Below are positions 49,274 through 60,824 of a stretch of DNA of 64,000 nucleotides, piece by piece. The position numbers were made by a program, and so were the translations under genes. Below the pieces are notes generated by a model. The model was not told the DNA's origin. It ran no database searches and was given only the letters and a program-made list of their open reading frames with translations. Origin of the DNA: Poronia punctata (Eukaryota; Ascomycota; Sordariomycetes; Xylariales; Xylariaceae); the NCBI GenBank assembly GCA_022579005.1, contig MU401474.1:240365-304364 (forward strand), given 5' to 3'. The first letter of the stretch is position 1; the number at the start of each line of letters is the position of its first letter.

Positions 49274-50736
49274 ATGTCTCCACCAACAGCGGTGAAGGTG
49301 AGGCCTCGCATCATCATCCACGGCGGCGCGGGGAACATCCAGCCATCAGCAATGAGCGCCGACGAGTACGAAAAACATCGAAAGAGCCTCCTAAGCATCG
49401 TATGTTTTCCAAAGTACCTACCTACCTAAACTGGTCAAAAATCGGCGCAGAGAGATGAAATATGAATTAATAAAAAATAAAAAAATAAAACTAGATAACA
49501 AGCACAGACGCCTACATGCGGACGCCCAAAAACAAACCCACCGAGAAAAACCCAGGCCCACGGTATCCCTCAGCACTAGAGATCGCCACATACGCCGTGG
49601 TCCAGCTAGAGAACGACCCGCTCTACAACTCGGGTCGGGGCGCCGTGTTCACCCGGGACGGAATCAACGAGCTCGAAGCCTCCGTCATGGTATCGCGGGG
49701 CTTCGCGAAGCGCGGTCTCGGCGTGACGGGCTTGCGCGCAGTCAAGAACCCCGTATTACTAGCCAAGGCCATGCTGGAGCACGGCGAGCAAGACCTGCTG
49801 CTCCCTTCCACGTTGGCGAACTTGGACCGCGACGTACCTTCGGCGCAGGGCCATACCTTGATCCACGGGGAGACGGCCGAGACGTTGGCGAGACAGTATG
49901 GGTTGGAGATGGTGGATCAGAGTTATTACTTCACGCAGAAGCGTTGGGATGAGCATGTGCGTGGGCTGGAGAAGAAGAACGCGGGGTCGTCTTGGAGAAG
50001 TGACGAGTATATTCCCCAGGGAACTTGTGGTGCTGCGGCGCTTGATCAGGACGGGGTTGTTTGCGCGGCCACTAGCACTGGTGGTATAACGAATAAGCTT
50101 ACCGGTCGTATAGGCGATACACCTGTTGTTGGCGCCGGGTTCTGGGCCGAGGAGTGGGTGGAGACAGGCAAAGGCAGCCAGTCAGCAAAGGCGCCGTGGG
50201 AAAGTTTGGTGGATTATATCAGACTACCCGGCCCGGTCGTGGAGTTATCCTCGAATCTGGGCGCGTTTCTGGCCGATTGCTTACCAACGCCGTTCATGTA
50301 TAGTCCCATCGCATCTCGTCAGGGGTGGTGGTCAGGGGATGCCGAGGTCGAGATTACACGATCGACCGCGTTATCGGGCACGGGGAATGGTGATTCATTT
50401 CTTCGTGTAGCGGCGGCAAGGTCGGCGGTCGCTATCGCGCGGTGGGCCCGACTGCCCGCTTCCGATGCTGTAAGCCAGATTGCCGGCCGTGGGGGCGAAC
50501 TCGAACGGAGTGCGGGACCGAGGTGGGGCAAGACGGGCGAAGGCGAAGGCGGCATGATTGGTGTCGACTGTGCCATAGCTAGAGATCGGTCCGGAACTGT
50601 GGTGTACGCAAGGTCCGAGGTGATACAAGCCCACAATTGTGCGGGCATGTTTAGAGCTTGGATCAAAGACGATGGGTCACCCAGTGTGAGCATCTGGCGC
50701 GAGGAAGAAGATATCCCAGTGGGCCGCATTTCATAG
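49274..50736 (+). CDS. Asparaginase / isoaspartyl-peptidase family Ntn hydrolase
   Basis: The first exon opens MSPPTAVKVRPRIIIHGGAG, the conserved IHGGAG start of the family. The main exon carries ALEIATYAVVQLENDPLYNS, GRGAVFTRDGINELEASVM, and the autocleavage site QGTCGAAALDQDG, in which the Thr of GTCG becomes the N-terminal nucleophile after self-processing. TSTGGITNKLTGRIGDTPVV supplies the substrate-binding loop. Two splice choices exist. Donor GTACCT at 49414 with acceptor AG ending at 49502 is in phase (457 residues, reading ...TDAYMRT...). The better-looking donor GTATGT at 49400 joins out of phase with the visible acceptors. The catalytic part is certain; the first junction is not. 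The enzyme hydrolyses L-asparagine or beta-aspartyl peptides by family. Confidence 0.85.
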
Positions 50737-51143
50737 ATTACGAATGAGTGGAGTGAGCGTTAAAGACGTTTTGGAATAATCAAGCGGGCTGCATCTTTGG
50801 ATCAGCCATGCAACACATCTCACGGCATAGTCAGATAGAGCAGGACGCATGGTACTTGATTCAACCGTCATTAGTATATATTCAGAACCGGACAATTTTT
50901 GTTCGGAATGCCAGTCATGCCAAGCAAAGAGGGTATCGGAGACCCAGCTCGGGAAAGTGTCTATATATTTTACATTTCATTGGAAACTCCCCCTATTGTA
51001 TGCAAAGACCGCCATAAATCCACAAGAGAATACAGAAGCCGAGATCGACGCCTTCGGCTTGAAGGAGCAGAGTGTTATTATTTGTTTTTTTTTTTTAATT
51101 TGCCACGTTGGAAACCCAAGTGCCTACGTCACAAAAAGCGTCT
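50737..51143. other. Convergent intergenic spacer
   Basis: A 407-bp gap between the stop codons of the Ntn hydrolase and TIM17. No gene or notable repeat. Confidence 0.6.
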
Positions 51144-51839
51144 TTAGGCGAGGGCTAGTTCGTTATTTGGCGGTGGTTGTGGGACCTGATATAATGAGGT
51201 TAGAAAAGTTTGACTTGATCGTGTCTCGGGAGTTCTGAACAGCACTGACCTCAAGTTTGGTTGAACCGGCCATCATCCTCTGGAATCCAATACCGACGCC
51301 CTCAATAACTGCCAGTAGTACGGCGCAGCCGATAGCACCGTTCCTGGCGGCCTTGTAACCGCCTCGGATAGCTAGCGCGCCACCAGTGAAGAAGCCGGCG
51401 CTGGTAGCAAAAACGTTAACATGCAAGACGGACATCAAGGATGAGCGAGCGGCGGAGGACCTACGTGATGGCATTCCACGGGTCTTCCTTCTTACGAATG
51501 CCCTTAACGGCGCAATCGAATGTGGAGAAAAGACCGCCCCATACACCAAAGTTTCCACCCAATACGGGTGCTCGAGCCTTGATTGCTGTGATGGCGCCTA
51601 TCCGTCTCTCGCCCACGGGGCTGTTTCTGAATCCTTTAATACCGTGCCATATCGTGCCACCGATAGCCTGTAGGGTCGTTGTGTTAGCGTATATGCGGTA
51701 CAAATCCGGGCATTCCTGGGTTCCGCGAAATAACGTGGCCGGGGAATCGGAGGCATGCGGGAGCACGTACACCCATAGCAAATGCGCCGCCGAAATCGTT
51801 CAGAATAACCCAAGGGCAGGGCTCTCGTGTGTGATCCAT
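51144..51839 (-). CDS. TIM17: Mitochondrial inner-membrane translocase subunit TIM17
   Basis: Four exons (51839-51771, 51667-51465, 51400-51250, 51185-51144) give 154 residues, the normal Tim17 length. The N-terminus [18 protein letters not shown] is diagnostic of Tim17, followed by [76 protein letters not shown] and [20 protein letters not shown], which cover the four Tim17/22/23 spans. Exon 4 encodes only 14 residues ([13 protein letters not shown]). Tim17 forms the lateral cavity of the TIM23 complex and imports presequence proteins. Intron donors are GTACGT, GTAGGT and GTCAGT; the last is unusual, but removing that intron restores the family's proline-rich C-terminus. Confidence 0.97.
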
Positions 51840-54306
51840 TTTAAATTAATGTTTTTGATGAAGTCGAGATACTGAAGGGAATAGAAACACGGCGAAACCC
51901 TGACAGTTAAGGGCCTGGATCTGCTCGGATTATTCTCGCCCACGCAGCGGTTCGTCTCGGCGTTATTTGGTATTAAAAAGACCCCGGGGGGATATTAAAT
52001 CGTACGGGCCGAAGGACAAAGGCGTATGGGAGATGGCTGTCCCGGAATGTAGGCGGTGCGGGTTGGCTGGTGTTTGTCTAGGGGTTAGTTTACAATGAAT
52101 GACGATTAGGACTCGATTCGCGATGAAGAAAATTAATTGCCAGGATAGATGGAAACACTTTGCCCCACCTTTTTTGGAAAAGCTCCGAAATGCAGCAAAG
52201 GTGTATTATTCAATACCCGGGGTGACTTCCAACATTCTTACAGTGTGTATACCAATATAAAAACAGTAGGAGTAAATACTCCTAGTATTGACAACAACAA
52301 CAACAACAACAACACTCATGTATTGACATCACTTATCCTGTTACATGACAGACAACTTTATTACCTACATACTTAGCAGATGTATGCTTGTTGCCATGAC
52401 CGATATACTTGCCGCATATATGTATACCACTGGTTATTTCCTAAGCCCAAACCATTCCCCCTGTTTACCTACCGCTCCCGCGCAAAATGAGGGTCATACT
52501 TACCTTTTATTTTAAGTTAACATCTCAATCAGATTGAACGTTTAACGTGTAAGCGGCTTATATAGTTTATTTGCCGTTTATTAGGTTAAGAGCGGAATAT
52601 CTGCGGCAAGTATACGGCTAAGTGGCCTTAGGACGTTTGCCAAAAGTAGGGGAATAGCCTAGAAACGTATATCTTCCCCTACGTATCCTCCAACGTGATG
52701 AATAATACTTCCATAGTCCACCTTGCGACTAGATAAGTAGCCATAGACAGAACCTCTCTGGATCGGAATTGTCAATTGTCTAGTTCTTGGCGACTTGTAA
52801 GACGAAACCAAACGTCTATTGTTAAAGGCGTAGATGGTACTACGATAGGTTCACATTTGTTTCCTGCCTCGTCTATAGGGAACCTCTTATTCTCTTACTT
52901 TATAGAACTAAGCAGCAGTTACCTGAGAGGAATTTCTAAGTATCTCGGGTTGTTTGCATTTGTGTGTTTACCTCTGTCCACATTTACGTATCTTCATAAC
53001 CAGGTTTCCGTACTGGAAGGTAGGACATATGGCATATACCTTGAAATGATTTATGCGGTATGAAACCTTAATCCATGTTGTTTCCACGGTAACGGACAAC
53101 ATCACTGCACGCTCCTGCAAGTCTACCTATTCCGAGAGTGCTAAACAAACACCCAGTAAGCTCCCGGCGCTATAGACATTGTCCGATACAAGTGACACCG
53201 TATAAGAGTACGAATCCGATTACTACCCGCGGGCTTAGACCGTCCACTCAGAAGTCTAAATCGCTTTCGTGGTCCTGCAGCTTCCTTCAACTAGGTTATA
53301 GCACTGTGAATTCGCTCTTTCCATATCTCAAATCTAAGTTATGTTGTCCGGAAGGTTCCCCAGAGTGTTGAGCTTCAATGGCCTAGTACATCGTGAGTGG
53401 TTGTAGCCTCCGGGCCGAACCTTAGTATCACATAAACTACGGATGTTTCTACGACTATGAAGAAACGCAGCTAGTTGCGTGTCCAAGGCGAACTAGGACT
53501 ACGTCCTACATAAGAAATTTAATAAGGTAGTTGAGCAAATGTAATCGTACAGTGGTGCATCTACGGATTCAACTTGGCCAACTCAGTCACAGATACTGTC
53601 CTTTTTCCCTCCCATGTTCACGATCCGTTATTCACTAGCTATCCTAGTCAAGTCCTCCTGTCACGACGCGTATCGACCATGACACTACTAGGGAGAAGGT
53701 TAACACCCCTTCCATATGTCCGTTGATGTAACTTGTTTATTCACATGTATAGGGAAGTGACTCTATCCATGCTCTTCACGAAACCTTGGAGATCGGGTCA
53801 ATAAAAATATAGAAGGTGTGTAAAAAGAGGTAAGAATACGAGGGTCAGTTCGCACATCCCTACAGGCATTTCTATCTTTCAACGCACATGGTCACTCAAC
53901 TTTTGCCTCACATAGATACGGTGATTAGAAAAGGGGTATATTAAAGCCCTTGGGCCGCACTCCCGTCTTCTCCTCTCTACCTTTTCTCTTAACCCTCAAC
54001 ATCTGACTCCTCTGACTCTAAGCCTGTCCCCGTCAACTATAGGAATATATTTTGCACGATTCAACAGACGCCTGAGAATTTATCAACCTACCTACTTACA
54101 GAGTTCCCTATCGGTATGTCCATGAGCGTCCATCATCAATCATCAACCGCTATATTCTGGCAGATTCTGGTCCGGAGCTATACTGTACTATCATACGCAG
54201 TAAAAAAGTAAAACACCACTTCTCTGCTCTATTTACTGACTCCCGTGGAGTTCAAATTCCACCTGTACCTAGTTGTCGCCTTTGCCTACCACATACATCC
54301 AACGAC
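51840..54306. other. 2.5-kb intergenic region, no gene seen
   Basis: The upstream region of TIM17 and of the small duplicated-domain gene. Contains (ACA)n microsatellite (about 52289-52313). Frames near 52776 and 53138 are short and featureless. Confidence 0.55.
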
Positions 54307-54795
54307 ATGTCAACCACCATGCAGACCACACTCCCCACCAGACCGGCCGCTCCGGTGGGCTTGATGACGGTGTACCTAACGCCGGGAGTCATACACAAGG
54401 TCGTCAACTTCCGAGCGCCAGCCGGAAGCCCCGGAAGAACGCCGTACGACTCGAAACGAGACGAGGCGTTCTGGACCACATACCGCAACGGGAAGTGTGT
54501 GGCCATCCACGATTCACGACGCCAGCTCGTCTACCGCTCCGTCCGTTGCCCGAGAATAAGCCGGAGAGGGCTCGTATATGCCGGTCCGAAACCAAGACAA
54601 AGACAGCCTATGGTGGTGTACCATAGAGGCCGGCAGGTTCGCATGGTCATCGATCTTGGCGCTGTGATCCCTCGGCGAAGGGTGTATGACGCGGACAGAG
54701 AGACGGATAGGGATTTCTTGGTCACATACCGTAGGGATAAGTGTGTCTCTATCCTTGACACGGACGGTAACACCGTCTTCCGGGCCCGGGGGTAG
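54307..54795 (+). CDS. Small protein made of a duplicated ~58-residue domain, function unknown
   Basis: A 162-residue intronless frame. Residues 20-77 and 101-159 align along their full length: MTVYLTPG.../MVVYHRGR..., then TPYDSKR/RVYDADR, then FWTTYRNGKCVAIHD against FLVTYRRDKCVSILD, then QLVYR against NTVFR. Shared positions include YD, TYR, KCV and I-D. The protein is basic and rich in Arg, has no signal peptide or membrane span, and one conserved Cys per repeat. The preserved repeat at protein level argues that this is a real gene, though both copies have drifted at DNA level. I do not recognise the domain. An in-frame second Met (MQTTLP) follows at residue 5. Confidence 0.7.
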   Translation: MSTTMQTTLPTRPAAPVGLMTVYLTPGVIHKVVNFRAPAGSPGRTPYDSKRDEAFWTTYRNGKCVAIHDSRRQLVYRSVRCPRISRRGLVYAGPKPRQRQPMVVYHRGRQVRMVIDLGAVIPRRRVYDADRETDRDFLVTYRRDKCVSILDTDGNTVFRARG

Positions 54796-55570
54796 GTATT
54801 ATTGATGGGTCAAGCTGGTAGGGTAGCGATACCTACTCTGGGGTTGATGACTTGTTTGTTATGGGTTTTTTTTTCATAGATATTTGGCTGGCTCGTTGCC
54901 CTTGAATGGATACCCCGCTTTATAGTTGTCATGGTCGGTTGTCATCCGAAATCTACCCATTGTTTCGGATTGGCGTTTTGGTTGGGAAAAAGGAGGCACG
55001 CCGCACACTACATCCACTACCCACCTACTGTATATATATATAAATAGGTCACGCTATTAGCAGGCTGCTTTACTTCAGCCCTTGTTCAATACTCATACTG
55101 GTTTCCTGCTTAATCTTTGACAGTTTCCTGATCCTGATATGAGTCCTTGTAGAATATTTTGAGACGTGCTACCTCTGCTACAGACCCTACAGCAGAGGCA
55201 GCATACCTCAATATATTCATTGTCGAAATTGAGCCTCTACCTATGTATAATCTTATGTGCCCGGTCTCTCTACTGTGGCTTGTGAGTCACTCTACCCCGT
55301 ATCGTGAATCAACGTTGTTTTGAGCCCAAGGCGTGTAAGTCTGAGACAGCCTGACAACTGCCCATTACCTAACTATGTGTCTATATTTTTCAAATGTCAC
55401 TTGTTTTGTCTTCAGTTATCAAAAATTAGTAGGACGAATATGTTAGTCTATTCAGTTCAGTCTAACCTTGCGCAGGACCGAACCATTCTCTATAGCTCTA
55501 ATTCCCTAATCTAATTACCCTTACTCCTAATCGCCATTTGCCTTCATTTATAGTCCCCACACAGCAGTTT
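54796..55570. other. Convergent intergenic region
   Basis: Lies between the duplicated-domain gene (+) and the thaumatin-like gene (-). No gene seen. Confidence 0.55.
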
Positions 55571-56552
55571 TCAATTTTCTTGCTTTGGGCCGCGAGGGCA
55601 GGAAGTGCCAATGCAGCAAGTAATATGTCCGCTCTGGCATTGACCCCATGAGTTCGCCTCATTATCCTTTGGAAAAGTATAGGCCGCCCGAGCACAAGGC
55701 GCGAAAAACGAGGTGGCGCCTCCTGCGTCGAGGTCTGGTTTGAGTGGGTTGTAGCATGACCCCTTGTAAAAGTATCCTGCCTGTTTTTATTTTATTTATT
55801 TATTTAGATCAGGGAATTTGTTTTTAGCAAGAGGAGAAGAAGAGAAGATAACTTACGGGACATGGGTTCATGGCTAGTAAGTCCTTGTTGCAGCCCGTGA
55901 CTGGACGACCATTGCATGAACAGGAGATTGGTAGGGAAAATGCATCACTGAGAAGGCGAGAATGAATATATTAGTTGGCAATCGTGAAGGGAGAAGAGAA
56001 GAGAAGAGGAAGATGGAGATGGGTAAAAAAAAAAATTACTCACACATAGCTAATATCAACATCAGCAACAGCAAAGCCAACATCTGGGCTATACATGAAG
56101 CTGGCCTCGATAAGACTGACGTCTCGTCCATCAGTCAATGGGCCCTCGTGAGCAGCTGCAACACCCACGCGACCACCCCAATTAGTCGGCACCGCGAAAA
56201 CGGCACTCTGTCCGACTCCGATGGTGCCTGGGGCGAAATGGCCGCTTGTGGCGACAGGTGCTTTGGCATTGCGATTGTGTGTCGTGGACACGGGGGCATA
56301 GTGATGGTTGACGATGGTGATGGCCAATCCGTCTGGTGGGGGTTTCGCCATGAACTCATTGTTTGTGGGATGGGCGGCGAGGTTCAGGGCTCCTCCGATG
56401 GCGGTGCCGCCGGTACTCGTGATTATGGCTTCGCTGTTAGCGGTGGTGGTCGGAGTAGTCTCTGGCGCAGGAGTGATTGTTGCAACAGGTGAGCCAACAA
56501 CCGCAGTCGAGGAAAGGGCGAGGCCCAGGGCGAAGGTAATGCTGAAACGCAT
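55571..56552 (-). CDS. Secreted thaumatin/osmotin-like cysteine-rich protein
   Basis: Three exons (56552-56044, 55947-55857, 55780-55571), introns 96 and 76 bp, in phase, give 269 residues. A clean signal peptide (MRFSITFALGLALSSTAVVG) is followed by a Thr/Pro-rich stretch (TPAPETTPTTT) and a beta-rich middle (LAITIVNHHYAPVSTTHN, GTIGVGQSAVFAVPTNWGGR, IEASFMY). The two 3' exons carry the cysteines: LPISCSCNGRPVTGCNKDL, MNPCP, KGSCYNPL, FFAPCARAAYTFPKDN and WGQCQSGHITCCIGTSCPRG. The cysteine-rich pattern resembles fungal thaumatin/osmotin-like proteins, some of which act on beta-glucan or as effectors; activity here is unknown. It should be extracellular or wall-associated; no GPI tail is seen. 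Confidence 0.82.
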
Positions 56553-57487
56553 GATGATTGACTTGTCAACTCAACCGAGGGTAAGAAGTCGGTAAAGCAG
56601 GGAAGACAGGCTTGGTCCGTCCTAGGAAAGGGAGCAGGCAGTTGAGAAAGCTATACAGCGAAGATGAAGCTCTGGTATAAAACAAGAAGAAGAAGAACAA
56701 CAACAACAAGAAGCCGATATCATCAAGAGCACAAATATATAGATCCCCCTCCCCTCCTGATACCAGTGAAGACGTCGTTTAAATGAAGCTATTGTCACCA
56801 TTATGATACACTACAACTCATCCACGAACAAAGCCAATGCTTCTCTCTCTCCTATACCAACGTGCCCTCCATTCCCTCTGACAACCGCACTAGTCTCTTT
56901 TATCAGATAGAATGAAACTTTGATTTGAATTAGGAGATCAAGCCTATTCTACTATACCCCTTCCTGAATGGTTATATATGAACAATCCAGGCCCCTATAA
57001 CAGTGATGGTTGAGGAGAAGGGGGGAAGCATCTGATCAATACATACACTCACTCACTTACACACATACATACAATCGTGTTTGTTAGATCGAATCTATGT
57101 AATCTTGTAACAAACAATAAAAAAACACCAACCCCCAATCTTATTTACCAACACGTGTTGCTCTCGACATGCCTCACTGGACTCTCACTCCTCCCACTCC
57201 GGATTAAACTAAGCGCATCTGCTTGCTTGCAATTCACATCACAGCAACAATTCACAAATGAAAAAGGCTTTCATTGACAACGTATACTTGTATGCATTCT
57301 TTTACTTTACCAGAATACAATTGATCAATCAATCAATCAATCAATACAAAATCCTTTACCTATCAACCGCTTCTTCCTACCTGTTCTAAATAGGGGTAAA
57401 CCGTGCACTAACATTACCTAGACTAGCTCACAAAAAAAAGGAAAGTTGATCTAGGTAAAGGGAAATAATCAACCAACAAAACATCAA
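56553..57487. other. Upstream region of the thaumatin-like gene
   Basis: Contains AAGAAGAAGAACAACAACAACAAG (about 56688-56711) and ATCAATCAATCAATCAAT (about 57325-57345). No gene seen. Confidence 0.55.
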
Positions 57488-57492
57488 GCGGG

Positions 57493-57524
<32 letters not shown>

Positions 57525-57585
57525 CCATTAAACTTCATTCCTAAAGATTATCTGAAGGTCGTGTGTTCGATCCACACTCACCGCA
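57488..57585 (+). tRNA. tRNA-Phe (anticodon GAA) with 25-nt intron
   Basis: The mature parts read GCGGGGA-TA-GCTCAGTTGGGAGAGC, anticodon stem TCAGA/TCTGA around CTGAAG...A with anticodon GAA at 57521-57523, then GTGTG-TTCGATC-CACAC and TCACCGC plus discriminator A. A 25-nt intron (57525-57549) follows position 37. The acceptor stem pairs except for one G5-A68 mismatch. CCA is not encoded. Confidence 0.94.
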
Positions 57586-57594
57586 ACAAACATA

Positions 57595-57600
57595 TTTTTT
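57595..57600 (+). terminator. RNA polymerase III terminator of tRNA-Phe
   Basis: A run of six T lies nine bases past the tRNA 3' end. Confidence 0.7.
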
Positions 57601-58139
57601 GAACATGCTTGACTGGTTTGAGCTTGTTAAAAAACTTTTTTTTCTTTGGGTTGTTTTATTGCTGGCTAGCAAGACTTCATCCAAGTCGTTTACGTTGCAT
57701 CATTTATCAGTTTCTATGGAAATGTGCGATTGAATCTTCATTAGATGTGCTACTCAGGGGTCTGTATACCAAGGGTAAAGAAACAGTTTAGAGACATATA
57801 TAATGCTTGATCGTCTAAAGCAAGTACGTCATTGTATTCATTATATTCATTTGTGTTGGCTAATTCTTTTGAATTGCCGCCAGGAAAAAGGGGCAAGTGT
57901 AATACACTCGAGGAACTAGGTAGACGGCGCCAGGCTTAATTACGCCGAGAGCAACGAAATGGCATATCATAGTAAATGTAGTCAACGTGACACGTGTATT
58001 CTTGCTCTATTGCGCCCACAGGCATATCATAGGAAGACCAAGCTACAAACTCCTCTATTTTAACCACCTGACCTTTGCTATAACCCGCAGGCTCACAGCC
58101 TGATCCCTTTCGGGTCCTTGCCAGACAGAGATGGGCAGA
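57601..58139. other. Intergenic, no gene seen
   Basis: Holds a repeated GGCATATCATAG (57961 and 58021, 60 bp apart) but no gene-like frame. Confidence 0.5.
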
Positions 58140-59917
58140 TTACAAGATCTGGTAGTTATAATGTTCTTGGTGGTTGTTTCTTCTGTTCAGGAGCCACTCG
58201 TTGCGATTCTCCCTCCTTTGTTGTTGTCGAACGCTGCGGGGCACCTCACGCGCGAGTTCCTTCTTCTTTTGATCGCTGACACCTGTCATGCCCGATGCAC
58301 CATTGGCCCGGCTGGTCACAGCACCGAATTTGCCGCCGTTTTGGCGTCGCGACACTTGATTCCGTCTACCGTTATGACCGGACTCATCGCCCTCATCGTC
58401 TGAGCCCCTGCCGGCCTCGATAGCTAGTCTCTCTGCACGCTCTTCAGGCGTAGGATAGTTGTGTAAGTTCTGTCGATAGTATTTCGCCATCGACCGGTGT
58501 CCAACAGCACGGCCAGATGGGAGGTGCAATTCCGTGTCGTCGTAGAAGATAGCACGGTGCTTGTGAGCATGTGAATGCCAACCGTCCCTTTGATGATGGT
58601 GCCGGGGATCGTGAGACGAGTGATGTGGGTGCTTTTCTAACCGCTCATACTGGCGTATGTGGTGATCAACGGGGATGGCCTGAAGATCTTCAGAAGCACA
58701 AGACGAAGCTGAGCTATCTGTTTCCCAGCCCTCATCCTCTGCGATTTCCTTCCCGTCTTCGCCCACTGCCTTCGAGGCCCGCTTAGCACCAAGCTTGGCA
58801 CCTCCGTGGGGTTTATCATCAGCCGACTCGTCCTCGGACTCTTCGGCATCTGAATAAGTACTCCGGAAGTCGTAAAAGTCACCGATCATGAGCTGCTCCT
58901 CTTCAGTCGTGAACGGGATCATACAGTGGCCCTTATCGCGCATATGCGTTTGCGCTGCCGCGGCGCTGTGCTTGTATTTGCCACAGTATAGACACTCATG
59001 GTATTCTTGAATTCGCTGTTGCAGCGCAGTAAGTAAACCATCCATGTCGACCAAGTACTCCTTTTCTGGAACGAACATGCCGTGTATACGTTCCATATGG
59101 ACAACGTTCAAGGGAATCGTGGGGGATTCGTAACTGCAGAACAGACAGTTTTTCAAGGTAAGGCCTGGAACAGGTGTAGCCGTGCCGGAAGCATTCGTCT
59201 CAGTCTTGTCTGAAGCAACATGGCCTGGTTCCGTCTGTGACTCTCCAGAAGGAACAGGATGCGAAGGTCTCTTGACCGGAGAGGGACGCTCCTTCAAGCT
59301 GGCCTTTTGTAGACCTTCGACAACCTCGTTAAACTCCTCTTCCGCCTCCGAGTCCACTCCTTCTGAAGGCGTAGCTACGGGCTTCCCAAGAGATATGGTC
59401 GAGCTCAAGACAGAGCTGGTATCGTCCACAGCCACGCCGCGCTTCAATAAGGATGCCTCCTTTGCCCTGTGTTTTTGGCTGCTGATGTGGTTGCGATACG
59501 AGTTTTCACTGTAATAGGTGCGCTGGCAAACGTCACAAATTTGCTGAAAGCCAGCACGATCGGCCTCAGCCGTGGTGGCAGCACGGGCTTGAATAACCTT
59601 CTCGGTAAAGACTTCAGAGCTGATCGGAGGTAAGGAGGCTACACGGCGCTTGAGGTTGTATCGACTATAAAACGAGGAGCAAACGTCAGAGGCAAAGCAC
59701 AATCTGAGACAAGTTTTCATACAAGTTTGACAGACATGTATGAAGAGGGGAAAATGGTAACTTACTGCCAGTCACTCTTCATGTGCCCTTTTTGTGTATC
59801 AGCGTACCGAAAGGCGACTTGACATGTATTGCATGTGTACTGGTGAGAAGATGGAGCCGTATCCGGCTGACCCTGATGGGCGGTGCTCGACGGCCGGCTA
59901 CTTGCAATGGTGGCCAT
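58140..59917 (-). CDS. REI1-like C2H2 zinc-finger protein (cytoplasmic pre-60S factor)
   Basis: Two exons (59917-59766 and 59664-58140) in phase give 558 residues. Four C2H2-type fingers are visible: YTCNTCQVAFRYADTQKGHM with HMKSDWH across the intron (~29-52), ICDVCQRTYYSENSYRNHI then SSQKHR (~95-120), NCLFCSYESPTIPLNVVHME (~225), and ECLYCGKYKHSAAAAQTHMR with DKGHCMI (~275-300). KSDWHRYNLKRRVASLPPIS is the signature join of REI1/ZNF622 proteins, which release Arx1 and Tif6-linked factors from cytoplasmic pre-60S ribosomes. An acidic segment (SDAEESEDESADD) and a His-rich stretch (HHSSHDPRHHHQRDG) follow; the C-terminus is basic. The extreme C-terminus (NRRNNHQEHYNYQIL) is not one I recognise, so a missed last intron is possible. 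Confidence 0.9.
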
Positions 59918-60760
59918 GTTTAAAAATCGGGATATGGAAGTCGAGCTAGCGAAAACCTCTGTACTTTGTCCTCGTTTTCCTTCTAACCTTAGTCCCCAGC
60001 CAGCCAGAAGGCTGAAATGATGATCTTGGACCGTGGAAAGCGCTCGGCAAAGTGCTATAATAATTCGACTTTATAGTCAAAAACCAAGTCGGTCGGGGAC
60101 GAGGTAACAGCGGCAGAAAATTCGGTTGCCACAAGAGTTCGACCCTCGTTGAGACAATTTGGCAGAAACGGCTGTGTAGATATTATTGCCCGGCGCAGAA
60201 GTGAGAGACCCAAATTAAGATTTGAGTTATAAACTTGCGATGCGCAACTTTGTTACGAGGCAAGGTTTATTTTTATACGCATAGAGGGGTCAGAGGCAAA
60301 GAAAGTGGGATGGGATTGATGGAGGGGCGGTTGAATAATCAATTAATTAACACCGAAATCAGTGGAATTGGTGGACGTGGTGGAGCATTTGATTTTGCGG
60401 CCACAAGCGGTCTGGCTTGACCCAGGTAAAACACTGTATGGTGTGGGGTGTTTTACTGCCGCAGAAAGACGCCATACGGTGGCGTCTTGCACTTAATATG
60501 TAATCTACTGTGTAGGTATGTACCTAGCCTGCATACTTTTGCTCTATTTTGTCTTTTTCTCCCAAAACTTCCTGGTGTTAGATGGACATGTTACAAAGTG
60601 GCATCGAAAAGAGTTTCTTGCTAACCTTAGACTGTTCTCTGCCTTGTACTAGCTAGTGTCTTAATGTACCTACCTCATACTTGCAGTCTTGTATACGCTG
60701 GGTACCTAGTTCTAATGATAGATGACCGATGTGACAATATGAGGTTAACCCCCCCCTTGT
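59918..60760. other. Upstream region of the REI1-like gene
   Basis: Normal-composition sequence passing into the AT-rich block. No gene seen. Pairs of GGTGTTTTACTGCCGC-like and CCATACGGTGGCG motifs near 60440-60485 have no clear meaning. Confidence 0.5.
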
Positions 60761-60761
60761 A

Positions 60762-60797
60762 ACCTGAGGGTAACCTATGCTTACCTGAGGGTAACCT
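60762..60797 (+). repeat. Direct repeat ACCTGAGGGTAACCT x2 at the AT-block edge
   Basis: Two exact 15-bp copies (60762-60776 and 60783-60797) 21 bp apart, just inside normal-composition DNA before the AT-rich block. GGTTAACC lies 12 bp upstream. They could be the end of an element, but no partner end is inside the window. Confidence 0.7.
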
Positions 60798-60824
60798 TTA
60801 TAGGCTAATGTACTAAAAAATTTT

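Noticed and set aside
58140..59917. A biosynthetic or defence gene cluster around the secreted and zinc-finger genes
   Set aside because: Neighbours are unrelated housekeeping genes (TIM17, REI1-like, tRNA) on mixed strands; no core biosynthetic enzyme anywhere in the window.
60118..60160. TTCGACCCTCG resembling a tRNA T-loop
   Set aside because: No acceptor, D or anticodon stems can be drawn around it.
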